From Niveispirillum cyanobacteriorum (lineage in GTDB: Bacteria > Pseudomonadota > Alphaproteobacteria > Azospirillales > Azospirillaceae), in assembly GCF_002868735.1 (NCBI RefSeq), contig NZ_CP025611.1:1420501-1484500 (forward strand): a stretch of 64,000 nt of DNA, given 5' to 3'. Below the pieces are notes generated by a model. The model was not told the origin of the DNA. It saw only the letters and a list, made by a program, of their open reading frames with translations, and did no database searches. The position numbers and the translations under genes were made by a program. Below, piece after piece: positions 28,730 through 39,022 of the stretch (positions are counted from its first letter, which is position 1; each line of letters opens with the position of its first letter).

Positions 28730-30241
28730 GTGATTTCATCAAACAATTCGACCCTTGATCTGCCGGTGGAAAGCTTCACCGACGCTGATGGTGCATATGC
28801 CCGTGTCCGGGCGCTTTATGATCAGGCCGTCGATTTTCTGCGTGACCGGTTTTCTGCATTTGCCCGTGGCGAGGATCTGGGTGGGCGCGTGCGCGCCTGT
28901 TACCCCTTCATTCAGATCCGTATCGACAGCGAACCCCGTATCGACAGCCGTCTGGCCTATGGTTTCGTCCACGGCATGGGCACCTTCCGCACCACTGTCA
29001 CGCGCCCCGACCTGTTCGACCATTACCTGCACCATCAGTTCTCGCTGCTGGTGAAGAATCACGGCGTGCCGCTGGAGGTGGGGATTAGCGAGACGCCGAT
29101 CCCCATCCAGTTCGCGTACCCCGAGGGCATGCATGTCGAAGGCGACCTGACGCCGGAGCGGCTGTACCAGCTGCGCGACTATTTCGACCTGCCCGATCTG
29201 GTCTATATGGATGACAGCATCGTCAACGGCACGCACGTTACCCCGCCGGGGCAGGCCCGCCCGCTGGCCCTGTTCACCGCGCCCCGCGTGGATTATAGCC
29301 TGCACCGGCTGAAGCACTACACGGCGACCAAGCCCGACCATTTCCAGAACTATGTCCTGTTTACGAACTATCAGTTCTATATTGATGAGTTCGTGCGCCG
29401 TGGGCTGGAAATCATGGAGCCGTCGGACGATCCGGCCACCCAGGCCTATCGCCGCCAGTATGAGGCCTTCATTGAGCCGGGCGACCACATCACCTGGAAC
29501 CAGGCCGTGTATCCGGGCAAGGAGCCGCAGGGCCAGAAGGTGGCCCGTCTGCCGCAAATGCCCGCCTATCACCTGAAGCGCAAGGATGGCAACGGCATCA
29601 CCATCGTCAATATCGGCGTCGGCCCGTCCAACGCCAAGACGATCAGCGACCATATCGCCGTCCTGCGCCCGCATGTCTGGCTGATGCTGGGCCATTGCGC
29701 CGGCCTGCGCGATACCCAGAAGCTGGGCGATTACGCCCTGGCCCATGGCTATGTGCGTGACGACAAGGTGCTGGACGCCGACCTGCCGACCTGGGTCCCC
29801 GTCCCGGCCCTGGCCGAGGTGCAGGTGGCACTGGAGGATGCAGTGGAGGAAGTGACCGGCCTGAAGGGCTGGGAACTGAAGTCGATCATGCGCACCGGCA
29901 CCGTCGCCACCATCGACAACCGCAACTGGGAACTGCGCGACCATAGCGAACCGGTGCAGCGGTTCAGCCAGTCGCGCGCCATCGCGCTGGACATGGAATC
30001 AGCCACGGTCGCTGCCAACGGCTTCCGCTTCCGCGTGCCCTACGGCACCTTGCTGTGCGTGTCGGACAAGCCGCTGCATGGCGAGATCAAGCTGCCCGGC
30101 ATGGCCAACCATTTCTACCGCGCCCGCGTGGACCAGCATCTGGCCATCGGCATGCGTGCCATGGAAATGATGCGCGACACGGGCCTGGAACGGCTGCACA
30201 GCCGCAAGCTGCGCAGCTTCGCCGAGGCGGCGTTCCAGTAA
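28730..30241 (+). CDS. amn: AMP nucleosidase
   Basis: Amn hydrolyses AMP to adenine and ribose-5-phosphate, adjusting the adenylate pool. The 503-residue protein starts at GTG with AGGAG upstream. It has the Amn-specific N-terminal domain (YPFIQIRIDSEPRIDSRLAYGFV, then TRPDLFDHYL). The phosphorylase-like C-terminal domain contains NIGVGPSNAKTISDH and the substrate-binding AIALDMESATVAANGFRF, where Asp-Met-Glu is typical of nucleosidases. Length is close to E. coli Amn (484). It stands alone between terminator-like hairpins. Confidence 0.96.
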   Translation: MISSNNSTLDLPVESFTDADGAYARVRALYDQAVDFLRDRFSAFARGEDLGGRVRACYPFIQIRIDSEPRIDSRLAYGFVHGMGTFRTTVTRPDLFDHYLHHQFSLLVKNHGVPLEVGISETPIPIQFAYPEGMHVEGDLTPERLYQLRDYFDLPDLVYMDDSIVNGTHVTPPGQARPLALFTAPRVDYSLHRLKHYTATKPDHFQNYVLFTNYQFYIDEFVRRGLEIMEPSDDPATQAYRRQYEAFIEPGDHITWNQAVYPGKEPQGQKVARLPQMPAYHLKRKDGNGITIVNIGVGPSNAKTISDHIAVLRPHVWLMLGHCAGLRDTQKLGDYALAHGYVRDDKVLDADLPTWVPVPALAEVQVALEDAVEEVTGLKGWELKSIMRTGTVATIDNRNWELRDHSEPVQRFSQSRAIALDMESATVAANGFRFRVPYGTLLCVSDKPLHGEIKLPGMANHFYRARVDQHLAIGMRAMEMMRDTGLERLHSRKLRSFAEAAFQ

Positions 30242-30252
30242 GGAACTGGTCC

Positions 30253-30273
30253 GGGAGGGGGTTTACCCCTCCC
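30253..30273. terminator. Hairpin between convergent amn and tlyA
   Basis: An 8-base perfect stem, GGGAGGGG with CCCCTCCC, has the tlyA stop codon in its loop. There is no T-tract, so its role in termination is uncertain. Confidence 0.45.
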
Positions 30274-31027
30274 GCCGTCCGCCGATCAGGAATTCCTTGT
30301 TCCCTTCCGGCCCTGTGATCGGGCTTTCGACCACGCCCAGCACGGTCCAGCCCGCCTGCCCCGCGAGCCAGGCCTGGATACGGTCGCAGACCTCCTGGTG
30401 CAGCTCGGGCTCCCGCACCACGCCGCCCTTGCCGACCCGGCCCTTGCCTACCTCGAACTGCGGCTTGATCAGGGCCACCAGATAGGCGCCGGGCTTGGTC
30501 AGGGCCATGGCAGCGGGCAGCACCGTTTCCAGGCCGATGAAACTGGCATCGCAGACCACGATATCGACGGGATCGGGGATGATCTCGGCGGTCAGGTGGC
30601 GGGCATTGGTCTTTTCCAGCACCACAACCCGCTCATCCTCCCGAATTTTCCAGGCCAACTGCCCATGCCCGACATCGACGGCATAGACCTTGGCCGCTCC
30701 GCGCGTCAGCAGCACATCGGTGAAGCCACCGGTGGACGCCCCCACATCGATGCCGATAAAGCCCGTGGGGTCGATCCCGAACGTGTCCAGCCCCTTCACC
30801 AGCTTCAGTCCCCCCCGGCTGACCCAGGGATGGTCCTGGCCTTTCACCAACAGCAGTTGGCTTTCCGGCACGGTATCGCCGGCCTTGTCGATGCGGCGGG
30901 TATCGGCATAGACCAGACCGGCCAGGATAAGCGCCTGTGCCTTGGACCGGCTTTCGGCCAAGCCACGATCGACCAAAGCCTGATCCACTCTGACTTTCGG
31001 CTCTTTAACTTTTGGCGGCTTGGACAT
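30263..31027 (-). CDS. tlyA: TlyA-family rRNA 2'-O-methyltransferase/hemolysin-like protein
   Basis: TlyA proteins methylate ribose of 16S and/or 23S rRNA (C1409, C1920 in mycobacteria). The 254-residue protein from MSKPPKVKEPKVRVDQALV has an S4 RNA-binding domain (about 12-70) and an FtsJ-like fold. The SAM motif is IGIDVGASTGGFTDVLL, followed by VYAVDVGHGQLAWKIR and the ALIKPQFEVG motif. Upstream in-frame codons reach further but would overlap the entericidin gene and lack family similarity. Confidence 0.93.
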   Translation of the reverse strand: MSKPPKVKEPKVRVDQALVDRGLAESRSKAQALILAGLVYADTRRIDKAGDTVPESQLLLVKGQDHPWVSRGGLKLVKGLDTFGIDPTGFIGIDVGASTGGFTDVLLTRGAAKVYAVDVGHGQLAWKIREDERVVVLEKTNARHLTAEIIPDPVDIVVCDASFIGLETVLPAAMALTKPGAYLVALIKPQFEVGKGRVGKGGVVREPELHQEVCDRIQAWLAGQAGWTVLGVVESPITGPEGNKEFLIGGRREG

Positions 31028-31091
31028 GGCTACACGCTTTTGCGATAATGGGGTAACCGGGATAGATAGTCCCAGAACGATGGATAAGACA

Positions 31092-31220
31092 ATGAAACGC
31101 GCCCTGATCCTCACCACCCTCGCCCTGGCCGCCCTGTCGCTTTCCGCCTGCAATACCGTTGAAGGCGTGGGCAAGGACATCAAGAGCGCCGGCAAGGCGA
31201 TCGAAAAGGGCGCGCAGTAA
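31092..31220 (+). CDS. Entericidin-family lipoprotein
   Basis: This 42-residue protein (MKRALILTTLALAALSLSAC then NTVEGVGKDIKSAGKAIEKGAQ) is a classic entericidin A/B small lipoprotein. The lipobox LSAC puts the lipidated cysteine at residue 20. The mature part is a short amphipathic helix. Members are small envelope lipoproteins linked to stress or cell lysis. The gene is divergent from tlyA and ends 9 bases before the 3' end of rsuA. Confidence 0.9.
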   Translation: MKRALILTTLALAALSLSACNTVEGVGKDIKSAGKAIEKGAQ

Positions 31221-31229
31221 GAAAGGGCT

Positions 31230-31931
31230 TCAGGCGGCGAAGACGGACGCGACCTCACCCGCGTCCAGCAGCCGCCATTCGCCCTCTTCCAGGTCGCCCA
31301 GCGTCAGCCCGCCGATGGAGACGCGGTGCAGCGTCTCCACATGATTGCCGACCGCCGCGAACATACGGCGAATCTGGTGATACCGCCCCTCGCGGATGGT
31401 CAGGCGGGCACGCGTCTCGTCCAGCACCTCCAGCGCGGCGGGCAGCAGCGGCGTCTTTTCCGACTTGAGCATCAGCGTACCTGACGCGAACAACGCCGCC
31501 TCCTCCCCTGTCAGGGGCCGGGCCAATTCCGCCTCATAGACCTTGGGCACATTGGCCTTGGGCGAGATAATGCGGTGGAGCAGTTGACCATCGTCGGTCA
31601 GCAGCAGCAGGCCCGTCGTATCCCGGTCCAACCGACCCACCGGTGCGATGATCGGGTTGCGATATTCAAACCGCTCCGGCAGCAGTTCATAGACCACGCG
31701 ACTAGGGTCGCTGGTCGAACAGGTATAGCCTGCCGGCTTATGCAGCATCAGAACGGAGCCCTGAGGCGGGTCCAGTTCCTCCCCATCGATGCGGATATCG
31801 GCATGCTCGACCTTGTCCCCATCGGACAGGACAGACCCATCGGCCCGCGTGACGCGGCCTTCCTTCAGCAGCATCTTCACATCGCGCTGGCTGCCATAAC
31901 CCAGATTGGCGATCAGGCGGACAAGGCGCAT
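31230..31931 (-). CDS. rsuA: 16S rRNA pseudouridine(516) synthase RsuA-type
   Basis: RsuA makes pseudouridine 516 in 16S rRNA. The 233-residue protein starts with an S4 domain (MRLVRLIANLGYGSQRDVKML). The catalytic motif PVGRLDRDTTGLLLLTDDG carries the active-site aspartate. REGRYHQIRRMFAAVGNHV is the conserved RNA-binding stretch of the RsuA branch. Assignment within RsuA/RluE/RluF is by overall similarity. Confidence 0.9.
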   Translation of the reverse strand: MRLVRLIANLGYGSQRDVKMLLKEGRVTRADGSVLSDGDKVEHADIRIDGEELDPPQGSVLMLHKPAGYTCSTSDPSRVVYELLPERFEYRNPIIAPVGRLDRDTTGLLLLTDDGQLLHRIISPKANVPKVYEAELARPLTGEEAALFASGTLMLKSEKTPLLPAALEVLDETRARLTIREGRYHQIRRMFAAVGNHVETLHRVSIGGLTLGDLEEGEWRLLDAGEVASVFAA

Positions 31932-31984
31932 ACGAATAACCCATTGAAAGATAAGGGCCAGGGATCGCTCCCCGGCCCGGTCGA

Positions 31985-32083
31985 TGCCGTAGGTCAGGTC
32001 GAGCCGCAGGCGAGCCCTGACAGATAAGGCTTACAATCCGTTTCTGTCAGGGCGGGGCTGGCGCCCCGACCTGACCTACGGCA
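31985..32083. repeat. Intergenic palindromic repeat, copy B
   Basis: Outer arms TGCCGTAGGTCAGGTCG and CGACCTGACCTACGGCA are a perfect 17-base inverted repeat. Inner arms CCCTGACAG and CTGTCAGGG surround a spacer. It belongs to the same family as 1871-1961 and 43990-44083, and it fills the gap between rsuA and ettA. Confidence 0.85.
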
Positions 32084-32087
32084 CCAC

Positions 32088-33764
<1,677 letters not shown>

Positions 33765-34122
33765 GGGGGCATCCTTCAGATAAGCGTCTGCAAAAGTTTT
33801 GCGGGCCTTGTACCGCAGCGGGACGCGGGGTGCAATCGGGGGGTGGGGTTAGCGGACGTGCGCCCCCCGCAAGATCGTGATTGACGCACCCCCGAAACGA
33901 TTACCACATTTAGTTAAAATACGAATCCGACATACAAAATACAGAAAATCATAACACCTTTGATATCGACTGCGAGCCAAACAGATTATGAAAGAATGAA
34001 CACCTATAATTTTATCGCCCATAAATTTCTGTGTAAAACAACTTTGTTCAGAAGCTTAAACTTGACTGAGATCGACAACACATCAATCCTTAGTATTAAA
34101 GCCTACAATCGGAACTATCGCC
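33765..34122. other. AT-rich intergenic region before the SIR2-STAND gene
   Basis: The first 75 bases are GC-rich and belong to the ettA upstream region. From about 33890 the sequence turns abruptly AT-rich and stays so into the next gene. I see no convincing gene; a 61-codon reading frame at 33960 has no recognisable features. The promoter of the downstream gene must lie here, but no clear -35/-10 pair stands out. Confidence 0.6.
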
Positions 34123-37100
34123 ATGAAGCACCTGGGCACCGTTAAAAACCGTAAGCTACGCGAAGACGCCCTTCGCTCATTCGTAAAGGCGTTGCACACC
34201 GGTCGAATGGTGGCGGTAACAGGGGCTTTGTCCACAAAGAGCAAAGGCTATCCTTCATGGCCAGAATTCAAACAAACATACGCTTTGGTTGCACTTGATA
34301 TAACTACCAAGATTTTGGACACAAGAAGGGGCGAAGAAGCTCTGGACTGGACAGCGAGTGGAGCAATAATAAAAGATATTCGCCAGCGATCATTAAGGCT
34401 TTTAATTAATTCAGGCGGAGATAGACCAGATTACATTATTTCAACTGCAGAAATTAACAAATACTGGAAAATACTAAACAATAGACAGCACCCCACAATG
34501 ATAGATGCCCGCGTGGAGATGTGGGCCATTTCTGAGTGCTTCAAGGCTTTGGATCAAGAGCTTGTTTTCAGCCGCGCCGGTCTCGTTATTGACAACGAAT
34601 ACCAGGAGCCAGCCCTTGCTACGTTTCAAAAGCGAATTGCGGCAATTTTTCTTTCACGCACTTACGATGAGTCGAGCAAAGGACATGAAGCCGCGATCAC
34701 GCCGCTCCTGCGAAGCCTCGGCATACAGCGCATTGCAACGCTAAACTATGACCTGGAGTTGGAGCGCGCTTTGATGCTTCGTCATGACGAGGCCACATTG
34801 CTTCGGAATGGCGAACAAGAAATCAGAAAACTCATCAATACATATGTTGCAGGAACGAATAATGAAACCAATGATAGCACCAACCTTAAAGAAAGTCGGC
34901 TGAACGTCCTAAGATATGCCGCGAAGTCAAAGCTGAAAGAGCCGGGTGAATCTCATTTCAGCCCCACAGACGAATCTGTAGATCCTGTCGGGAACACAGA
35001 AGATCAAGGTCAACGCCCGCCCGCTTCATTACTATCCGGGCGCGTCCGCCCAAAATTGTCCTCGGTTGCCGATTTCATCGGCATGCACGGTTCAGGGAAG
35101 CCGATTGTCCAGGAGCATCGCAATCGGCTTTCCCGGACACTTGGCGATGGCCTGTTGGTTGAAAGCGACATCGTTGATCGCGAACGACCGGACCGTCTGT
35201 TCGAGTTCGCAGTGGGATCCGCCAGACCAGGCCGCCATATTCTACACCTCCACGGGCGGGCCGACGCACCCGAGTCTCTTGTGATAAATATTCGGCAGTA
35301 TGATCGGCTTTACCGGCTGGATGATCTCTATCGTGATCCTTTCGATCACAGCTTGCGGGTGTTATTCGGCGGAAACCCGATCCTATTTGTGGGCCTTGGC
35401 ATGACTGAGCCAGAGTTGAACGAGAAGCTACAGTATTTTGTTTCAAATGCTCCGTTCAGTCGACTTGCCCCCGCCTTTGTGGTTTGGAACCCAACAAAGA
35501 AGGAACGTCTTGACCCGCTTTGGCTACAGGAGCGACGACTGGACTTCCGTACCCGTTTGGGCGTGCATCTCATCTATCTAGATGACCTCCCGCCCCCACC
35601 GGCTACGTCGGAAACCGCGACTGAGAAAGGAATGTCAGCGGACCAGGGCGCAACAGAGCAAGAAGAAGACAAGACCGAGACCGATCTGAGCCGCGAGATG
35701 GCAGCATTGCTGGAACGCCTACCCGAACTCGTACGGCGAGTTGATCGAAGGTTGAAACGACGCGGCGCCTGGCGTTCCATACAGTTACGCCTTGAAGACC
35801 GCCTGAAGAACCGACAGGCCGTGCGTCTATGGGGCGCTCTGGCTTTACAGAAAGAGGTCATGGAGCGGGGCATCAACGTGCTGCCGCGTCAGGGTGAATG
35901 CTCATATCAAAGCCCAGATAATCTGGTCTTCGCCGCCGCGCATATCGGACAGGGACGCGGTGCCCTTGCTGAAGCCCTGATGAATGGGGCTGAAGGCTGG
36001 CTGAGAATAGAGAATATCTATCTGCGGCCGACAGCACCAAAGGACCGACTGCTGATCAACGCCGGATTCAGCTATAATAGTAATGCGGTACTTAATGGAA
36101 TTTCCCGATTCCTCTCCACACGACTTGTATCTGGGCTCGCAACACAGTCATTCAGCCGCGAGGCTAGCTACGGCGATGGTAGCCTTTTTCAGACAAACAA
36201 CCCCGTTCTGATCATCATCAATGGCGTCGACCGCTTCTTCAGTTCAGACGGCACCCTGCTCAGTGCAGAGTTGGATCACCTACTGCGCAGTATCCGCCGG
36301 GTCAAACAGAACATGGTGCAGGTGCTGCTCCTCGGCACCGAACGGCTGCGCCCCTACTGCGAGGCTCTGGGATGCCATTTGAATATTATCATCAAAATTG
36401 AAAAAACATCACACAATACGAAATCTGATAACCAGGGCGCAGTAAACGGCATTGACACCCAGACGTTGCTTGAGAAAATCTGCACCCCAAATCGCCAGTT
36501 GAACTCCGCCTATCTTGAGTGGGTCGCCGAGCGTTTCAAGGATTTTGCGCTTAGAGCATCAAATGGCAAATTAAGCCCAGAACTTGATATAACTGATTCC
36601 GCCGCTGCTCGGATCGAGCGGGCATTAGATGTTGATCGTAATGGCCTGAATCGTGCATTTTTTGAAGCTTATCTGTTCCCGCCTCTTCTACAATCCTTAC
36701 AACTTAATTGCCCCGCTACATTTGAAGTACTACGTACCATGTGCTTTATCGGGTCACCTATCCAGGCTGGCATTCTTCTATATGCACCAAAAGTGCGATC
36801 CATACTTGCAGAAGACCCTGTAAAGGGGTCAACCAGCATCAAATCCCCTAATGAGATTATTAGCGAGCTAGAGAAAGTTGTCGCTAATTTAATAAAATTA
36901 CATCTTTTGATTGTTTTTGAACCCTATATTCCCCATTCTGAAGTAGCTGCGTACAGGAAGTATGATGCAGAACAAAAAGTCAATTACGCGCAGAGTGGTG
37001 ACCCGTCACATATGGGTACGTCCCAATTACACGACCACGGCAAGTACTCTGCCAGAGGTGGTTTCATCGATATCAGAGCAGATAGCGTTCTTCGCCTGAG

Positions 37101-38898
37101 AGTTGGCCTTCATCGCTCATTGGCTGCCTTTCTCCGGGATCGGCATGGAGCTCCGATCAACGATGCCAAATTGGCGACGACGTTCAATCTATCCATGTTC
37201 ATGAGCAATCCTGGCGAAGATTACAGCCCAGAACCAAATTTCCACACAGAGCTGGGAGACTTGGTCGATAGCCTCGTAGGCGCTTGGCATGATATTCTTG
37301 CAATGCAAAAATTCTGCACATCTCAATTTTTAAAAAAATTAAATAAATTATCTATAAATAAAGAGAAAATGCCGTTAGCGTGCGAAGAAAAAGAAAAAAT
37401 AATTGACGCTTACAGAGATGGTGTAAAAATAAAGAATGCTGTCAGCAAATCAGCAGAATTGCAAAATGAAATTCAAGATTTATACTCACACAAAGACAGT
37501 CATAAATTTATAATCCGCTCCATATTTGCAAGAAGCAGCAGTATGGCTGCATCCTGCCTGCGTGCAGCTCTGTCTCTTGTCCGAGGATATTATTCCACCG
37601 CCGCGCTATTGAAACTGGACCAGGGCGACAGGACAAATGTTGATGATAGCTACGGCGCTCTTACTGACCACGCACTTCGATTGGACAGACTCATCAACGG
37701 ATTCGGTGATTGCTCGGTGGCACGCACAATTTACCGGAAAGTGTTTCTGGCGGAGGGAAACAGCGAACTGAGTGCAGAGTACGCAGCTCATTTAGGGGCC
37801 GACCCCTTCTACGAAGATGATCTTGTGTGGCTTCACAATGAAAGAGGTGTTGTCGCACTAGCTCAAGGTAACCTATACGAAGCGCGCGACGCATTCGGCG
37901 CTGCCATGGAAATTAATAAGGAACGCGTTGATTTAGATTATCAGGGTAATTATTGGCGACGTATTGCCATTAATATGGTGACAACCCAGATTGAACGGGG
38001 ACATTTGAAGCCTGCGGAACGCCTATTGGAGCAGCTGGAGACTTCCATTCATACTCAGGTTTCACAAGGCGAGGTGATAACAGCGGGAGAACCGGCAACA
38101 ATGGGCGCCACGTTACGGCACGCCGACCAGATCCGCGCCCTGTTTCACGCGATCGACCGACCACCACCGATCCGTGGCAACAGCCTGTACTCGCGTGAGC
38201 TTATCCTTTGCGTTGCTATGTCTACTGGCTATCGCGCGACGATCGCCCAAATGCGGGGGCGCTACCATGAAGCCAAAGATTTGTTCGAGATAAGCATCAA
38301 GATGCTAAGGTGCCTGGGAGAGCAAAGAGCCTTTGCTCATTTTGAGCGGTCATACGCGACCTTGCATATTTTTATCGGAGAGAAGCAAGAAGCTCTGCGG
38401 CATATCGAATATGCCATTGCCGCTGCACAGTCAGCCAAGCAGATGGATATCCTGCACCGCTCGCGCGTGGTCCGAGCCGATCTGTGGCACCAGTCGTTCT
38501 CCGACCCAAGGGTGCTTCGCCAAGCACAACAGGATATACGTGACGCATTGACCTACGCCGCGGCGTCCGATTGCTACCGGGTGCGGATCGAAGCCAGCAC
38601 AAGCCTTGCTAAACATGTGCGCCACGGTGGCGATTACGATACTGCTCTCAGATATGCTGCGGATGCTATGACCATTGCATGCCGCTATGGGCATGCCCAA
38701 CACCGCACTTCGCTCCGGATCGAGATCGGTCAGGCACTTAAGGCGCGCGGTGACCCCAAGTCTGGTGACGCCTTGCTGGATCAAGCCGTCGCGATCAGTA
38801 CAGGCCGCGGTTTCCATCATATTCTGGAACGCGTACGCTTGGCTCGAAACGAACACATACCCGATCTTCCCACCTTCACCCCACCGACGGTCAGGTGA
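34123..38898 (+). CDS. SIR2-STAND-TPR protein, candidate anti-phage NLR-like effector
   Basis: The 1591-residue protein has three parts. Residues about 15-485 are SIR2-like: VTGALSTKSKGYPSW (32-46) stands where GAGxS...P.W is usual, ATLNYDLELERAL has Asn208 and Asp210, ILHLHG has His377, and ILFVGLGMTEPELNEKL follows (420-436). A hydrophilic insertion fills about 240-345. Residues about 595-760 look like a STAND NTPase, with P-loop-like IGQGRGALA (608-616) and Walker B-like VLIIINGVDRFF (695-706). Residues about 1225-1580 form helical TPR-like repeats. Known SIR2-STAND proteins (Avs5) deplete NAD+ after phage sensing; defence here is inference. The gene is AT-richer than its neighbours and stands alone. 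Confidence 0.8.
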   Translation: MKHLGTVKNRKLREDALRSFVKALHTGRMVAVTGALSTKSKGYPSWPEFKQTYALVALDITTKILDTRRGEEALDWTASGAIIKDIRQRSLRLLINSGGDRPDYIISTAEINKYWKILNNRQHPTMIDARVEMWAISECFKALDQELVFSRAGLVIDNEYQEPALATFQKRIAAIFLSRTYDESSKGHEAAITPLLRSLGIQRIATLNYDLELERALMLRHDEATLLRNGEQEIRKLINTYVAGTNNETNDSTNLKESRLNVLRYAAKSKLKEPGESHFSPTDESVDPVGNTEDQGQRPPASLLSGRVRPKLSSVADFIGMHGSGKPIVQEHRNRLSRTLGDGLLVESDIVDRERPDRLFEFAVGSARPGRHILHLHGRADAPESLVINIRQYDRLYRLDDLYRDPFDHSLRVLFGGNPILFVGLGMTEPELNEKLQYFVSNAPFSRLAPAFVVWNPTKKERLDPLWLQERRLDFRTRLGVHLIYLDDLPPPPATSETATEKGMSADQGATEQEEDKTETDLSREMAALLERLPELVRRVDRRLKRRGAWRSIQLRLEDRLKNRQAVRLWGALALQKEVMERGINVLPRQGECSYQSPDNLVFAAAHIGQGRGALAEALMNGAEGWLRIENIYLRPTAPKDRLLINAGFSYNSNAVLNGISRFLSTRLVSGLATQSFSREASYGDGSLFQTNNPVLIIINGVDRFFSSDGTLLSAELDHLLRSIRRVKQNMVQVLLLGTERLRPYCEALGCHLNIIIKIEKTSHNTKSDNQGAVNGIDTQTLLEKICTPNRQLNSAYLEWVAERFKDFALRASNGKLSPELDITDSAAARIERALDVDRNGLNRAFFEAYLFPPLLQSLQLNCPATFEVLRTMCFIGSPIQAGILLYAPKVRSILAEDPVKGSTSIKSPNEIISELEKVVANLIKLHLLIVFEPYIPHSEVAAYRKYDAEQKVNYAQSGDPSHMGTSQLHDHGKYSARGGFIDIRADSVLRLRVGLHRSLAAFLRDRHGAPINDAKLATTFNLSMFMSNPGEDYSPEPNFHTELGDLVDSLVGAWHDILAMQKFCTSQFLKKLNKLSINKEKMPLACEEKEKIIDAYRDGVKIKNAVSKSAELQNEIQDLYSHKDSHKFIIRSIFARSSSMAASCLRAALSLVRGYYSTAALLKLDQGDRTNVDDSYGALTDHALRLDRLINGFGDCSVARTIYRKVFLAEGNSELSAEYAAHLGADPFYEDDLVWLHNERGVVALAQGNLYEARDAFGAAMEINKERVDLDYQGNYWRRIAINMVTTQIERGHLKPAERLLEQLETSIHTQVSQGEVITAGEPATMGATLRHADQIRALFHAIDRPPPIRGNSLYSRELILCVAMSTGYRATIAQMRGRYHEAKDLFEISIKMLRCLGEQRAFAHFERSYATLHIFIGEKQEALRHIEYAIAAAQSAKQMDILHRSRVVRADLWHQSFSDPRVLRQAQQDIRDALTYAAASDCYRVRIEASTSLAKHVRHGGDYDTALRYAADAMTIACRYGHAQHRTSLRIEIGQALKARGDPKSGDALLDQAVAISTGRGFHHILERVRLARNEHIPDLPTFTPPTVR

Positions 38899-38899
38899 C

Positions 38900-38939
38900 C
38901 TAATTCCTGTTGGCGCCAGTTAGCGCCAACAGGAGTTAG
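38900..38939 (+). terminator. Long hairpin directly after the SIR2-STAND gene
   Basis: A 17-base stem with one G-U pair (CTAATTCCTGTTGGCGC with GCGCCAACAGGAGTTAG) and a 6-base loop begins one base after the stop codon. There is no T-run, so it may protect the mRNA end rather than terminate. Confidence 0.6.
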
Positions 38940-39022
38940 CCCAGGCCCGTCGATACTTATGAATACGTGACGGGTCATTCGATGTGATGTACATGATTGA
39001 AGGTTCAAGACAGGAGGTCTTA

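Noticed and set aside
28739-29944. 401-codon open frame antisense to amn
   Set aside because: It lies wholly inside amn and has no recognisable motif; it is a shadow frame.
33960-34145. 61-codon frame in front of the SIR2 gene
   Set aside because: It has no good ribosome binding site, no family similarity I recognise, and overlaps the start of the large gene.
35080-35103. GMHGSGKP (residues 320-327 of the SIR2 protein) as a Walker A motif
   Set aside because: The last position is Pro instead of Ser/Thr, no beta-strand with a Walker B follows at the usual spacing, and it lies in the variable insertion of the SIR2-like domain.
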